64,000 nt of DNA from JAXGXJ01 sp963829545 (GTDB lineage Bacteria; Actinomycetota; Thermoleophilia; RBG-16-64-13): NCBI GenBank assembly GCA_963829545.1, contig CAWHIX010000005.1, positions 62,001 to 126,000 of the forward strand, given 5' to 3'. The position numbers and the translations under genes are program-made. The notes under the pieces are model-generated. The model was not told the origin of the DNA, ran no database searches, and saw only the letters and a list, made by a program, of their open reading frames with translations. The stretch's first letter is position 1, and each line of letters begins with the position of its first letter. This document shows positions 24,924-35,356 of this stretch, piece after piece.

Positions 24924-27745
24924 CTAGCGCGTCTGGGTCGACACGCGAGCGCGGGCCCTCCTGCGGCGGATGGCCTTTTCGATCTCCACGACCACGTGTA
25001 CGCCGAAGCCCGCGCCGATGATCCAGCCCAAGCAGTCAGCGAGATGGGCGCGGTGCCAAACAGCCGGTTCATGCCGGGCAGGTAGGTGAGAAGGAGCTGC
25101 AGAGCCAGCATGAGACCCACGCCTCCCAGCAGAAAGTGGTTCGTTCGCAGGCTCACCCTCCACGATGGCGCCGTGAGCGACCGGCAGTTGAACAGGTAGA
25201 ACATCTCTCCGAACACGAAGACGTTGACCGCGACCGTCCGGGCTTCTTCGAGGCTGTGCCCGGTCTGCTCAGCGTACTCGAAGAGACCGAAGGCGCCGGC
25301 CAGCAGCAGCACCCCCACGAGAACGATGCGCCCGATCAGCACCCCGTCCAGGATGGGCGTATTGGGGACCCGGGGCGGCCGCTGCATGATGCCGTCTTCC
25401 TTGGGCTCGAAGGCCAGCATCAGACCCAGAAGCACGGCGGTGGTCATGTTGATCCACAGGATCTGCACAGGCAGGATGGGCAGAGCCACGCCCGCGAAGA
25501 TGGCGGCCAGGATGACCAGTCCCTCGCCCAAGTTGGTGGGAAGCGTCCAGGCGATGAACTTGGTCAGGTTGTCGAACACCCCGCGGCCTTCCTCGACCGC
25601 AGCCTCGATGGAGGCGAAGTTGTCGTCGGTGAGGATCATGTCGGCCGCTTCTTTGGCCACCTCGGTGCCGGTGATGCCCATGGCCACTCCGATGTCCGCC
25701 TGCCGCAGGGCGGGAGCGTCGTTGACCCCATCGCCCGTCATGGCCACGATGTGGCCCCGGCTCTGCAGCGCGTTCACCAAGCGCAGCTTCTGCTCGGGGG
25801 TGACGCGGGCGAACACGGTGGTCTCTTCGGCCGCGTCGACGAGATCGGCGTCGCTGATGGCGGCCAGTTGCGTACCGTCGAGCGGTGTCATGTCATCCAT
25901 GGTCACCAGCCCGGGTGGCGGAGGTTCAGCTGATAGGCGATGGCGGCTGCAGTGAGGGCGTGGTCCCCGGTGATCATCTTCACCTGGATGCCGGCGGCGT
26001 GGCAGGCTTTGATGGCTTCCATGGCCTCCGCCCGCGGTGGGTCGATCATGCCCTGTAGCCCCAAGAAGACGAGATCCGGTCTCCACGTGCTCGTGAGTGA
26101 TCTCATCGGTGTCCGCCGGCAGGTCCTTGCGGGCGAAGGCGAGCACGCGGAGACCCTCGGAAGCCATCTCCGCTGGCCGAGTCTTCGATCCTCTGCCTGC
26201 TCACAGGGGCCAGGGAGCCGTCACTTCCGAGTTCGAGCGAGCAGCGAGGCCATCACCTTCTCCACCGCCCCCTTGACGTAGGCGATGCGGCTCTCCGCGC
26301 CGGTCGAGTCGCTCTCAGGATCGGCGCCTGCTCGCAGCCCGTGCAGCGACAGCACTCGATGGAGGGTGGCCATGTACTGGTGCGCAGATTCGAAGGGCAC
26401 CGTATCCAGCCGGGGAAAGAGATGTCTCCAGTTCTTCGTGTTCAAGCCCCGCCTTGGCGGCCGATACGATCAGCGCGCCCTCGGTGGGATCCCCGCTGAT
26501 GCGCCAGTGCCCCTCTTCCTGATACAGGGAGCTGTCGTTGCAGAGCGCTCCGGCGCGCAGGAGTTCGATCAGGCCAGGTTCGAGCGCCGTGCCGGCCGAC
26601 TCGCCTTCGAGCGTGGGCACCGGACCGTCGGCCGGGTTGACGATCGCTGCCTTCAGGAGCGTAGCCGCCACCCGTGACCATGTAGACGCTACCTCCAGTC
26701 GCGATGCGCTGCACGGTCATCTGGTTCTCGGTCAGCGTGCCGGTCTTGTCTGAACAGATGACGGTGGTGCTTCCCAGAGTCTCCACCGCCGGCAGCTTGC
26801 GGATGATGGCACGGCGGCGGGCCATCCTCGACACCCCGATGGCAAGGGTGATGGTGACCGCGGCCGGCAGACCCTCGGGGATGGCGCCCACGGCCAGCGC
26901 GACCGCAGCGAGGAACATGTCCACCAGCGATTCGCCGCGCAGCACTCCGACGACGGCGGTGATCACCGCCAGCCCCAGGATGATATAGAGCAGGAGCCTG
27001 CTGAACTCGGCTATCTTGCGGGTGAGAGGGGTCTTGATCTCGTGCGCGGTGGCGATGAGGCGGGAGATGCGCCCGACCTCGGTGGCGTCGCCGGTCGTCA
27101 CTACCACGCCGGCCCCTTGTCCGGCGGTAACCAGGGTGGAGGCGTAGGCCATGTTGGCCCGATCGGCCAGCGCGGTCTCTTCGGGTAGGGGATCGGTGAG
27201 CTTGTCCACGGGGAGCGATTCGCCGGTGAGAGCCGACTCGTCGATGCGCAGGTCGCGGGAGTAGGTGAGCCGCATGTCGGCCGGGATCTTGTCTCCGGCC
27301 TGGAGGATGACGACGTCGCCCGGCACCAACTCAGTGGCCGAGAGGCGGACCCGCTGGCCGTCGCGAACCACCGTGGTCTCGGTGATCATGACGCGAGACA
27401 AGGCCTCGATAGCCTTGACGGCCTTGGCTTCCTGCAGGTAGCCGATGATGGCGTTGAGCACGACCACTCCGAAGATGACCCCGGCGTCGACCCACTCGCC
27501 CAGAGCGGCCGTCACCGCGCCGGCCGACGATCAGGATGATGACCAGGGGCTGATTGAACTGGGCCAGCACTCGGCGGAGGGCGCCCGGTGCCCCTTGGCG
27601 GGGTGATGGTGTTGGGTCCGTGCTCGGCCAGACGTACCTGGACTTCGGAGGTGGTGAGGCCCCGGTCCAGGTCGGTTTGAAGTGCGCGAAGGGTCTCGTC
27701 GACCGAAAGTCGATGCTCTTGCACAGGTGTCCTTGTCTCTGACAT
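24924..27745 (-). pseudogene. P-type cation-transporting ATPase (PacL/SERCA-like), about nine frameshifts
   Basis: Joined fragments give about 938 residues, the normal length of a P2A-type Ca2+ or related ATPase. In order: N-terminal cation-ATPase domain (RLAEHGPNTI), actuator motif LTGES, IPEGLPAAVT in TM4, phosphorylation site CSDKTGTLTENQ, VKGAVEKV in the nucleotide domain, TGDGVNDAPAL hinge, and C-terminal helices. Apparent extra bases lie near 27585, 27530, 26652, 26424, 26228, 26183 and 26075, and missing bases near 25917 and 25030; the net shift fits the total length. ATG 27745 has AAGGA upstream inside a 21-base tandem repeat. As read the gene cannot make a working pump. Ion specificity is not resolved. 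Confidence 0.85.
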
Positions 27746-27764
27746 GGGTGTCCTTATCTCTGAC
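27726..27764. repeat. Tandem repeat across the ATPase start codon
   Basis: Two copies of GGTGTCCTT(g/a)TCTCTGAC, 18 bases, 17 identical, with a 21-base period. The upstream copy (minus-strand view) supplies the ribosome site AAGGA; the downstream copy encodes the first residues and creates a second in-frame GTG with the same AAGGA spacing. Confidence 0.7.
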
Positions 27765-27887
27765 TTCGCCCGGTATCTGCGCGACGATCGATGTGGTCGT
27801 CCAGAGGTCTTCCCAGGCCCCGGCCTAGTCCCCAGGCAGGCGCCTCACGGCCTCCCAGTACTTCTCCCGGGTCTCCTGCACGACTTG

Positions 27888-29825
27888 TCACGATCCGGCC
27901 ACGTGAGTGTCCAGACCGGGTAGCAGGGCGGCATAGTCGTCGACGGTGCCTCCTTCAAGGCAGCACTCGACGATCTCCCGGCCTTTGGGATCAAGCGCCG
28001 GCGTGAGATAGGCCTGGAGGTTGCCGACGAAGAACTCCCGCAACTGCGCGGCGCCCGCGTCGTAGCCCTCCAGGCCCACTTCCGGTTGCGTCTCCACCTG
28101 CAGGAACTGGGAAGCGATGGGGACGCCCTCGATGCGCATACCGGTGAGGCCGTATCCAAGCAAGGAGCAGCGAGAAGGGGCGAGTTGACCGGGACGAAAG
28201 CGGGCGATCCCACGCCTAGCCAGGTAATCGCGGGCCAACCACTGAGGCATGAAGCCGGTCTTCCAGGCCCCGATATGTTGGTTGGGCACCAGGATATGGC
28301 GGGTGCGCGCGGCGGTTTGGAACTGGGCGAGGAGCAGGTTGGCCTGGTCGACCATGTTCTCGGTGGCAAACGGCCAGTAACTGCCCACCCCTTCGCTGGC
28401 CATGCCTTCACCATCCACGATGCTGGGATTGGCGTGACCCCGGGGAGCCACCAGCCGCCAGACCCAGGCAAGAGCCGGCGGGAGCACATGAAACAGCCCA
28501 ACGATGCCGTAGGTCGGCCTCTCCTTGGTGCAGGGGGGAGTCCGCACCCCGATGCTGCGTACATCTACGGGTACGGGTTCGTCGACCACCCCGGGGATCA
28601 CACGGCGCGGGATTATTACTCTGGGATTGGGGCACGGCTGCCCCGGCGCATCCAGGGTGTGCTCCCATATGAGTGCCCGACTGCGGGGCACCGCATCGAC
28701 GTTCAGGAAGAGAAGCGGAGTGGCCGGGGCGGCGGTCAGCTTCTCCAGGTCGGGGGCGGCCCCGTATTCTTTGATGTGGTCCACCCGCACGAACCAGGCG
28801 TCTTCCGCATCGACGATCCACAGCCGGCCGTCGTCCTTCTGTAAGGTGGGATGGCACATGGCCATGTCGTCGCACACGGGCTCCAGCTCGCACGTGCGGG
28901 GGATCTCGAGGAAACGCTCCTCTCCGGTGACGAGGTTCTTGCCCTTGAGCAGGCGCCCGTCGGGCAGGCGGTGCGGTTGCTCCAGCATCTCGCTCTTCCC
29001 GCCACCGCTCGCTCCTTCGTGCATGAAGGTGACCACGTTGTCATACGGGGTGATTACCCGTACGGCCGAACAGTGCGCCGCCACCCATCCTTCTTTGGCC
29101 CCCTTGCGGATGAGAGTGCCGTAGATGCCCTTCTTGGCGCTGGGCCCGGGGTAGAGGTTGTAGGAGAAGATCTCGTGCCGACCCGGGACACGGTTGTGGA
29201 CCACCACCTGCTTCCCGCCGAAGTGTGTGTGCCTAAAAGGCGGAGCAACCAGGAGAAAGACCGTGGGCTCAAAGTCCTCGGGAAGCTCGTGCGGAGGGAT
29301 GATGCCCTGCAGCATGGCCAGACCCAGGCCGAAGAAGGCGGCGTTGGCCGGTACCACGGCCACCGCATCCGCGCCCAGATCGGCGAAGCCGGTGCGGAAG
29401 CAGAAGGCGGCCAGGTCTTGGGAGGCCATCCAGTCCAGGGTGGCCTGGCGGTCTCCGGCGAACTCGTGGCCGAAACGCTCAGCGTAGCGGGGTTTTTCCG
29501 TGGGGCCCGAGTCGCCGATGACTAGGCAGTCGGGGTCGCGCCGGCGCATGTAGGGCTCGATGTAGTTGACGGAGATGCCGTTGCGCACCCCAGCCACCTC
29601 GGCTTCGACCACTTCGTTCCCGTCGGGCAGCCGGTAGGAGACCTGCATCGAATCGATGTCGGGGCTGCCGGTCGCCAGGGCCAGCAGTTCATCGACGCTT
29701 CCCACCAGCCGCAGGGAGGGGGCAGCCTCCAGGACCTGGGCCAGGTCGGCGGGCAGGCGCATGCGGGCGATGTCGTTGAGCGCTCGGCCAGTCTCAGCGT
29801 GCACGACTTGGGGTGCCATTCTCAC
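27888..29825 (-). CDS. DUF4914-like protein with PEPCK-type P-loop
   Basis: A 645-residue protein that I place in the DUF4914 family. The clearest motif is the nucleotide-binding HEGASGGGKSEML near residue 280, like that of ATP-dependent PEP carboxykinases, with other parts such as MVDQANLLLAQFQ and HILVPNQHIGAWKTGFMP. The function of the family is not established. Its GTG start at 29825 overlaps the regulator stop by four bases (GTGA); an ATG at 29819 is the alternative. Odd: after the TGA at 27890-27888 the same frame stays open for 20 codons that look like protein (QVVQETREKYWEAV...) and ends at TAG 27827-27825, so the real C-terminus may be longer. Confidence 0.65.
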   Translation of the reverse strand: MRMAPQVVHAETGRALNDIARMRLPADLAQVLEAAPSLRLVGSVDELLALATGSPDIDSMQVSYRLPDGNEVVEAEVAGVRNGISVNYIEPYMRRRDPDCLVIGDSGPTEKPRYAERFGHEFAGDRQATLDWMASQDLAAFCFRTGFADLGADAVAVVPANAAFFGLGLAMLQGIIPPHELPEDFEPTVFLLVAPPFRHTHFGGKQVVVHNRVPGRHEIFSYNLYPGPSAKKGIYGTLIRKGAKEGWVAAHCSAVRVITPYDNVVTFMHEGASGGGKSEMLEQPHRLPDGRLLKGKNLVTGEERFLEIPRTCELEPVCDDMAMCHPTLQKDDGRLWIVDAEDAWFVRVDHIKEYGAAPDLEKLTAAPATPLLFLNVDAVPRSRALIWEHTLDAPGQPCPNPRVIIPRRVIPGVVDEPVPVDVRSIGVRTPPCTKERPTYGIVGLFHVLPPALAWVWRLVAPRGHANPSIVDGEGMASEGVGSYWPFATENMVDQANLLLAQFQTAARTRHILVPNQHIGAWKTGFMPQWLARDYLARRGIARFRPGQLAPSRCSLLGYGLTGMRIEGVPIASQFLQVETQPEVGLEGYDAGAAQLREFFVGNLQAYLTPALDPKGREIVECCLEGGTVDDYAALLPGLDTHVAGS

Positions 29826-30250
29826 GCCTGCCCATCTCGGTCATGGCCTTGGTTGCCGAGCACCAGATTCAGCAAGGCCGAAACGTGCCGGTGTTGCTCG
29901 GCGGGGTGTCGAAGTGGCAGTTCAGTGTGGATTTCGTAGTGATTGCGGCGGCCCTCGTGTACCCGAGTGACGTACCCGGCCTCCTCCAACTCGGCCAGTA
30001 TCCGTTGCACGCAGCGCTCTGTGACCCCTACGGACTGCGCCACCTCCCGCATGCGTATCCCCGGCTGCTGAGCGACGCACAGAAGGACATGCGCGTGGTT
30101 GGTGAGGAAGGTCCAGGCCGGCTTCGCTGGCGCGACGGAGTCAGTCGGGCCTTCGTCGCTCGTCGGTATGCATACGGTCATGGAGCCCCCAGGGATGGGC
30201 GCATCAGTGGTTAGCTCTGACGTTCGTCCAGACAGAGAATCGAGTCTCAT
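29822..30250 (-). CDS. Winged-helix transcriptional regulator
   Basis: About 142 residues with a winged helix (LLCVAQQPGIRMREVAQSVGVTERCVQRILAELEEAGYV, in segments) and a wing with HEGRRNHYEI. The C-terminal helix may dimerise. Family resembles MarR/ArsR-type or short HTH_24 regulators. ATG 30250 has GGGAG upstream; ATG 30181 with GGGGGC is an alternative that removes 23 residues. It is co-transcribed with the DUF4914 gene (overlap of four bases) and divergent from an MFS carrier across about 160 bases, so it may control both. No effector can be inferred. Confidence 0.7.
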   Translation of the reverse strand: MRLDSLSGRTSELTTDAPIPGGSMTVCIPTSDEGPTDSVAPAKPAWTFLTNHAHVLLCVAQQPGIRMREVAQSVGVTERCVQRILAELEEAGYVTRVHEGRRNHYEIHTELPLRHPAEQHRHVSALLNLVLGNQGHDRDGQA

Positions 30251-30411
30251 TTGGGTCTCCCAATCTCGTCCAATGCAGGGAGTTGCCGGAGTTCGTTCTC
30301 CTCGCTCCCAGTGATCCGGCTCCGTGCCCCTTGCATCAGAGGCTCCGTGCACGGATAATACCAGAAACGTATTTCGCGAATCAAGAATCCTATAACAAGC
30401 GGGGCCCCCGC

Positions 30412-31731
30412 GTGCGACACCTGAACCTGCTGGCGGCTGTTCTCATCCAACTCTGTCTGGGCGGTATCTATGCGTGGAGCGAATTCGTTCCCCAATTGAA
30501 CGCCTCCTACGGCGTCAGCGTGGCACAGACTCAACTTGTCTTCGGCGTCTCCATAGCGACCTTCACCGGTGCAATGGTCTGGTCGGCCAGGCTTGTGGAG
30601 CATCGAGGGCCCAGAGTGGTCGCGAGCATCGGAGGGGCGCTATTCGGGCTCGGGTATCTCACGGCATCCTTCTCTGGGGGTTATTTCCCTGTGCTGCTGC
30701 TCGGGATCGGTGTGCTGGCCGGCATTGGAACAGGCTTTGGATATTCTTGCCTGCTGCCCACCTGCATGAGATGGTTCCCAGACCACAAGGGCCTGGTCAC
30801 GGGGATCGCCGTAGCGGGATTTGGAGGAGGCGCGGTGATCCTCGCCTTCTCGGCGGAGTTGCTCATGGGCCGAGGCCTTGACGTGCTTGCCGTCTTCCGG
30901 TGGGTTGGCGTCACCTACGGGGTTGTCATCCTGGCTGCCGCGCAGGTGCTGCGATTCCCAACGCCGCAGGCGGCCGATCGGTCGCGATCGACTCCCAGGT
31001 TCAGCGTTCTCCTGCGAGACCGGTTCTTTATCGCGCTCGTCGTCGGGATGTTCAGTGGGACGTTCGCAGGTCTAATGGTGATCGGTAACCTCAAGCCCCT
31101 GGGGTTGTGGGCGGGCCTTGCTCCGGCCTGGGCTACATGGACGATCAGCGTCTTTGCAGTGGGCAACGTGGCCGGCCGCATCGCGTGGGGACGGTTCGCG
31201 GACAAACTGGGACGGCGGTCCATCTATGCCTCTCTCGCCTTCCTGACCCTTGCTTTGACTCTGCCGGCTCTCACGGTGATGCGGTGGCCCGTCGCCATTG
31301 TCGGCGCGTCCTTCTTGGTCGGCTTCGGCTTTGGTGCGTGCTTTGTCGTATACGCCGCGGAGACCGCTTCTCGTTACGGGGACGACCGTTTTGGGAGAGT
31401 GTACCCACTGGTCTTCTTGGCTTACGGAGCAGCGGCCATCACCGGGCCGTGGATTGGCGGGTGGCTGTACGGCGTGTCTGACGGCTACTCGACTGCTCTC
31501 TGGTTGAGCGTCGCCATCGTCATCGTCGGATTGATCTCCTGTTTCAGCCTTCTTCGGAGCGAGGCAACGTCCGCTTGCGCAACAGCTCAAGGGCTTGATC
31601 TCTCCGCAGGCATTCCCGAGCAGATGGAGCGGCTCGATCGTCATCCCGAAGTCCTGGCCGTGCAACCCCACGGCTGCACTCAGATTCGCGTTCGCCTTCA
31701 AGAGGAGGCTCGTTCGGAGGGAGTGGGATGA
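30412..31731 (+). CDS. MFS transporter, oxalate:formate antiporter (OFA)-like
   Basis: About 439 residues with 12 hydrophobic helices. N-terminal features VLIQLCLGGIYAWSEF and the cytoplasmic loop between TM2 and TM3 match the OFA branch of the major facilitator superfamily, whose members exchange small carboxylates. I chose GTG 30412; the frame is open back to 30283 but that stretch has no membrane character and covers a TATAAC box at 30391-30396. A polar C-terminal tail of about 65 residues follows the last helix. Divergent from the HTH regulator. Substrate is unknown. Confidence 0.82.
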   Translation: MRHLNLLAAVLIQLCLGGIYAWSEFVPQLNASYGVSVAQTQLVFGVSIATFTGAMVWSARLVEHRGPRVVASIGGALFGLGYLTASFSGGYFPVLLLGIGVLAGIGTGFGYSCLLPTCMRWFPDHKGLVTGIAVAGFGGGAVILAFSAELLMGRGLDVLAVFRWVGVTYGVVILAAAQVLRFPTPQAADRSRSTPRFSVLLRDRFFIALVVGMFSGTFAGLMVIGNLKPLGLWAGLAPAWATWTISVFAVGNVAGRIAWGRFADKLGRRSIYASLAFLTLALTLPALTVMRWPVAIVGASFLVGFGFGACFVVYAAETASRYGDDRFGRVYPLVFLAYGAAAITGPWIGGWLYGVSDGYSTALWLSVAIVIVGLISCFSLLRSEATSACATAQGLDLSAGIPEQMERLDRHPEVLAVQPHGCTQIRVRLQEEARSEGVG

Positions 31732-31823
31732 AGTCGATTTTGGGATGGAAGATGGCGAAGGAGTAGCATCGTGGGGTTGGCAGCCGAACACAGCGGCAGC
31801 TGGAAGCTCGGTCCCCGTATGGA

Positions 31824-33049
31824 TCAGCCCTGGTACTTCCAGGCGAGGCTCCGCAACTCCGGGAGGGCTCGATCCACTACCTCAGGAGCGACGCAGTAGG
31901 ACAACCTGAAGTAGCCTGGGGCGCCGAAGGCGACGCCGGGCACGGCGAGTACCCGGTGCTCGGCCAACTCGTTCACGAAAGCCACGTCGTCGCAGAGCGG
32001 CGACTGCGGAAAGAGGTAGAAGCCTCCTTGGGCGGGTGGTACCACGTAGCCAGAATCAAGCAGCCCCCGGAGGAGGACTTCGCGGTTGCGTTCGTAGGTG
32101 CCCATGTCCACGGTCGTGCCGTGCAGCCGCCCCACTGCCCGCTGCATCAGCGCCGGGGCGTTGATGAACCCAAGAACCCGGGTGGCGAAGACAAGGCCTT
32201 GCATGAGCATCTCGACGCCCCGAAGCGCCGGGTGAGCGACAAGGTAGCCTATCCTCTCGCCGGCCAGTGACAACTCCTTGGAGTAACTGCTCACGACGAT
32301 CGAGTTCTCATACGCTTCGAATACCGAGGGCACGACGACTCCGTCGTAGACGATCCGGCGATAGGGCTCGTCGGAGAGCAGATAGATGGTCCGGCCGAAG
32401 AGCTGAGTCTTTGCCCTGAGAAGTTCCCCGAGCGCCATGAGGGTCTCCCTCGGGTATACCCGGCCCGTGGGGTTGTTCGGAGAGTTGATGAGGACGGCAC
32501 GGGTCCTCTCCCCGATAGCCGCCTCGATGGCCTGCAGATCGAGGTCGAAGTCGGGGGAGGTGGGGACGGGCTTCGGTACCCCTTGGTAGTTGCTCACGTA
32601 GAAGCCGTAGTCGACGAAGTAGGGCCGGATGAAGATAACTTCGTCGTCCGGATCGAGGACCGCCTTGAGAGCAACGTTCAGCCCTCCGGCGGCCCCCACC
32701 GTCATCAGCACATTCCCTGCCGGGACTTCCACCCCCAGTTCATCCGACAAACACCGCGCCAACGTCTGCCGGACCTCGGGATAGCCGGCGTTCGGCATGT
32801 AGCCGTGGAGCCCAGGAGTCTCTTCCGCAAGAAGGTCGCCGACTACGGCGCGGAATTCCGGCGGCGGCTCCACGTTGGGGTTGCCGATGCTCAAATCGCA
32901 GACCTGGTCCGCCCCATAGAGGTCCTTCAGGCGTATCCCTTCCTCGAACATGCGCCTTATCCACGACCCCTGGGCGCTCGACTCGGCGACCTTGCGCGCA
33001 ATCGGCAGTGCCGTTGTGCTCTGGCCCTGTTCGGTGGCAAGGCTCATTG
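31824..33049 (-). CDS. PLP-dependent aminotransferase, class I/II
   Basis: Fold-type I aminotransferase of about 408 residues. Visible: substrate/PLP motifs GAAGGLNVAL, NSPNNPTGRVY, DEPYRRI and the Schiff-base Lys in SYSKELSLAGERIGY; a C-terminal Arg in YFRLSYC. The family converts an amino acid to its 2-oxo acid or the reverse. ATG 33049 has GAAGGCGG upstream; GTG 33068 is in frame, six bases after the ferredoxin stop. It is the last gene of a long minus-strand operon (substrate-binding protein, two permeases, two ATPases, flavoprotein, ferredoxin), so it probably acts on the imported compound or its oxidation product. Confidence 0.9.
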
Positions 33050-33074
33050 TTCCGCCTTCGCCCTTCACGCCGGC

Positions 33075-33413
33075 TCAGGCCGGGGGCTTCGTGTTCGCGG
33101 GCGGCGGGTTGCGCATACCCACGCGATAGTGCTCGCCGGTCTCTTTGCGCTTCCAGCGGATGCGCAACGCAAGCGGCCAATTGCTTCGTATAGCTCCTGG
33201 GCGCGGGCACTCCGCGACACAGCAGCCGCAGTACCAGCACTCGTCCGGGTACAGGATCGTAGGTGGCTTCCCCTTCTCCGCGCTGGGGACGAATACGTCG
33301 CTCTGGCACATCTCCACGCAGCGGTTGCAGCCATTGCAGACAGCGGGGTCGATCACCACCGGCTTGTTGGGCGTGACCACGTTGGGTAACGCGCACGCTT
33401 CCCGCTCGACCAT
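33075..33413 (-). CDS. Ferredoxin with two 4Fe-4S motifs, AprB-like
   Basis: A 112-residue electron carrier. Two clusters: CNGCNRCVEMCQ near residue 26 and CWYCGCCVAECPRPGAI near residue 59, followed by a basic-rich tail. This layout resembles the beta subunit of adenylylsulfate reductase, which partners a fumarate-reductase-type flavoprotein; such a flavoprotein lies directly upstream. ATG 33413 is 9 bases after the flavoprotein stop. It probably passes electrons to or from the flavin. No sulfate-reduction genes (sat, qmo) are visible, so a role in that pathway is unlikely. Confidence 0.88.
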   Translation of the reverse strand: MVEREACALPNVVTPNKPVVIDPAVCNGCNRCVEMCQSDVFVPSAEKGKPPTILYPDECWYCGCCVAECPRPGAIRSNWPLALRIRWKRKETGEHYRVGMRNPPPANTKPPA

Positions 33414-33422
33414 CAGCCCCTC

Positions 33423-35356
33423 CTAAGTGTTGCGGGCTTCGTAGTTCTCTTCGACGGCCCCGTAGTAGTCAAGGGGCAACTCGCCGACGCTCACCCCATC
33501 GCTTTCGGACCTCACGGTCACCCACTTACGCCACTCGGGCGGATCGTCCTCAGGGTAGTCCAGGCGCTCGAAGCCAAGCCAGCGGTTGCTCGCCTTGCGG
33601 GCAAGACAGGCCTGCGCGACTATCTGGCCGCAGGTGAGGATGTCCCGGACCTCGAGGGCCCGCATGAGTTCGTGCGGGTTCCGGGCCATCACGGTCGTCG
33701 CCTCTGCTTCTTCGATCTCCCCCAAGGCCATGAGGCCGATCTCGAGCAGTTCGTCCGTCAGCACGTCGCCGCAGTAGTCCTGCATCGTCTTGGCGATGCC
33801 GGCCTCGAGCTCCTTCCAATCCATGCCGTCCCTCTGGTCGAGGGGCCTGTAGACCCGCTGCTTTTCCCGATTCACCTGGCTCTCGCTTATCGTGCCCGGC
33901 AGCGCGGAGACGGCGTATTCCGCCGCCCTGCGGCCCACCCACCGGCCGGTGGCGCACGCCAGCGAAGCACCGCACGAATCGAAGGCCTGCTGGCCGGCGA
34001 CGTAAAGCCCTTCGAGACTGGTGCGAAGATCCCAGTCGTGCACGAGGCCTCCCCAGCGAAGACGACGCCAGCCGGGCGGCGCCTCCCCCAGCGCGTACAC
34101 CTGGAGCAGATCCTGCTCCGGGTCGAACCCTGCGCGGGTCAACACCTCGTACACCTGCTGCGTATGGCCTTCCTGGCCCACCATCAGTCCAAAGATCGCC
34201 CGACGCTCGTGCGCTGGGATCCCGGGAAGGTCGGCGTAGAGCGGAGGGGCGAACTCCCGTCTCCTGATCCGCTCCGGGAGGTCGGGGATTAGCCCGGAAG
34301 CGAACTCTCGCCACCCTCGCCGTTGCCCAGCACCAGAGAGAAGAAGTGCTGCCCGGGTGCTGGGTGCGTGCGTTCGTCGTAGGAGCTAAGCTCCTTGCCA
34401 TTTGCCGTCCACGGCACTTCTCTGCCGTTCGCGTCCACTATGGAGCACGGATACCAGGTAGCGAAGTGGGAGCCGCTGGCGAACATCAGCGCCCCGATGC
34501 CGGTGCTGCCGCCCCATTCCTCAAGCGTGGACCGCTCCATCATCGTGAAGTCGGCCCCTGCCCGCCAGGCCATAGCGTGACCGTTGCCCGCGTTGGCCGG
34601 GGGTCCGTCACGGCCGACGAGTCCCGTGAGTTCCGACGAGAAGATCCAAAGCCGCTCGGGAGTCGCCATCGAGAGGACGGATGCCTTGCCGGAGAACACG
34701 TAGAAACGCCCCGTGCGCGTATTGACCCCTGTGGCTCCGACCACCCGCCCCCCCTGGACGCCATCGTCAGAGAGCAGGCTGGTCACCATGACTCGGTCGA
34801 AGATCTTCACGCCAAGCCGCCTGCATTCCCGGTACAGGGCCGGTTTCATCCCGGTGCCCCACACTCGTATGCAGTGCCGGAATTCGTAGTCGTAGGCGAA
34901 GAGAAGCTTCGTGTCCTCGTCGCGGAAATCCGCACCGGCGAACTCGTCCTCGGTGTCGCGGATCTTCATGCCCATGCGTTCGAGTTCGAGCAGCGCCTCA
35001 AAGCTATCGCGCGCGGTTATGTACGATGAGATGACGTTCCCGTACCCCCCTTTGAACTTCATGATGGGGGAAAGGGTGTACTCCTCCGGCGTAATCCGGC
35101 TGGCCGGGTTGGAGGGGCAGGCCATCCAGTGGTCTATGCCGGATCCGGCCGCCCCGCTGTGCATGGTGCACGCCTTCTCCACCAGAACGACACTCAGACC
35201 CTTCCTCGCAGCGCTGATGGCAGCAAAGCAGCCGCCAAGACCGCCACCGAGGACCAGCACATCCGCGTCGACCCGCGTCTCTTGGCCATACTCGATGGAG
35301 TACGGCCAATCGAGCCGACCACCGACCCGTGCTCCGCAGCTGCTATCGCTCATCAT
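33423..35356 (-). CDS. FAD-dependent oxidoreductase of the fumarate reductase/AprA family, one frameshift
   Basis: About 644 residues after joining. N-terminal FAD motif VLVLGGGLGGCFAAISAARKG, then SGAAGSGIDHW, a capping domain, and in the second frame EGLYVAGQQAFDSCGASLACATGRWVG (split), the C-terminal FAD site. The family includes AprA, fumarate reductase and aspartate oxidase; the pairing with a two-cluster ferredoxin points to AprA. One base seems missing near 34289, between SSLPG and LIPDLPERI. ATG 35356 with AAAGGAAC upstream overlaps the ATPase gene stop by four bases. Context suggests oxidation of an imported amino compound. Catalytic residues of AprA cannot be confirmed by eye. Confidence 0.82.

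Noticed and set aside
23045..26167. Very long minus-strand open frame (1040 codons) crossing the flavin oxidoreductase
   Set aside because: Only its first part is real, as a fragment of the broken ATPase; the rest is the antisense shadow of other genes.
30283..30411. 43-codon upstream extension of the MFS gene
   Set aside because: No membrane character, covers a TATAAC box, and the homologous part starts at the GTG at 30412.
33075..35356. Dissimilatory sulfate reduction (AprBA)
   Set aside because: No sat, qmo or dsr genes and a transport/aminotransferase context; I keep only the family likeness.
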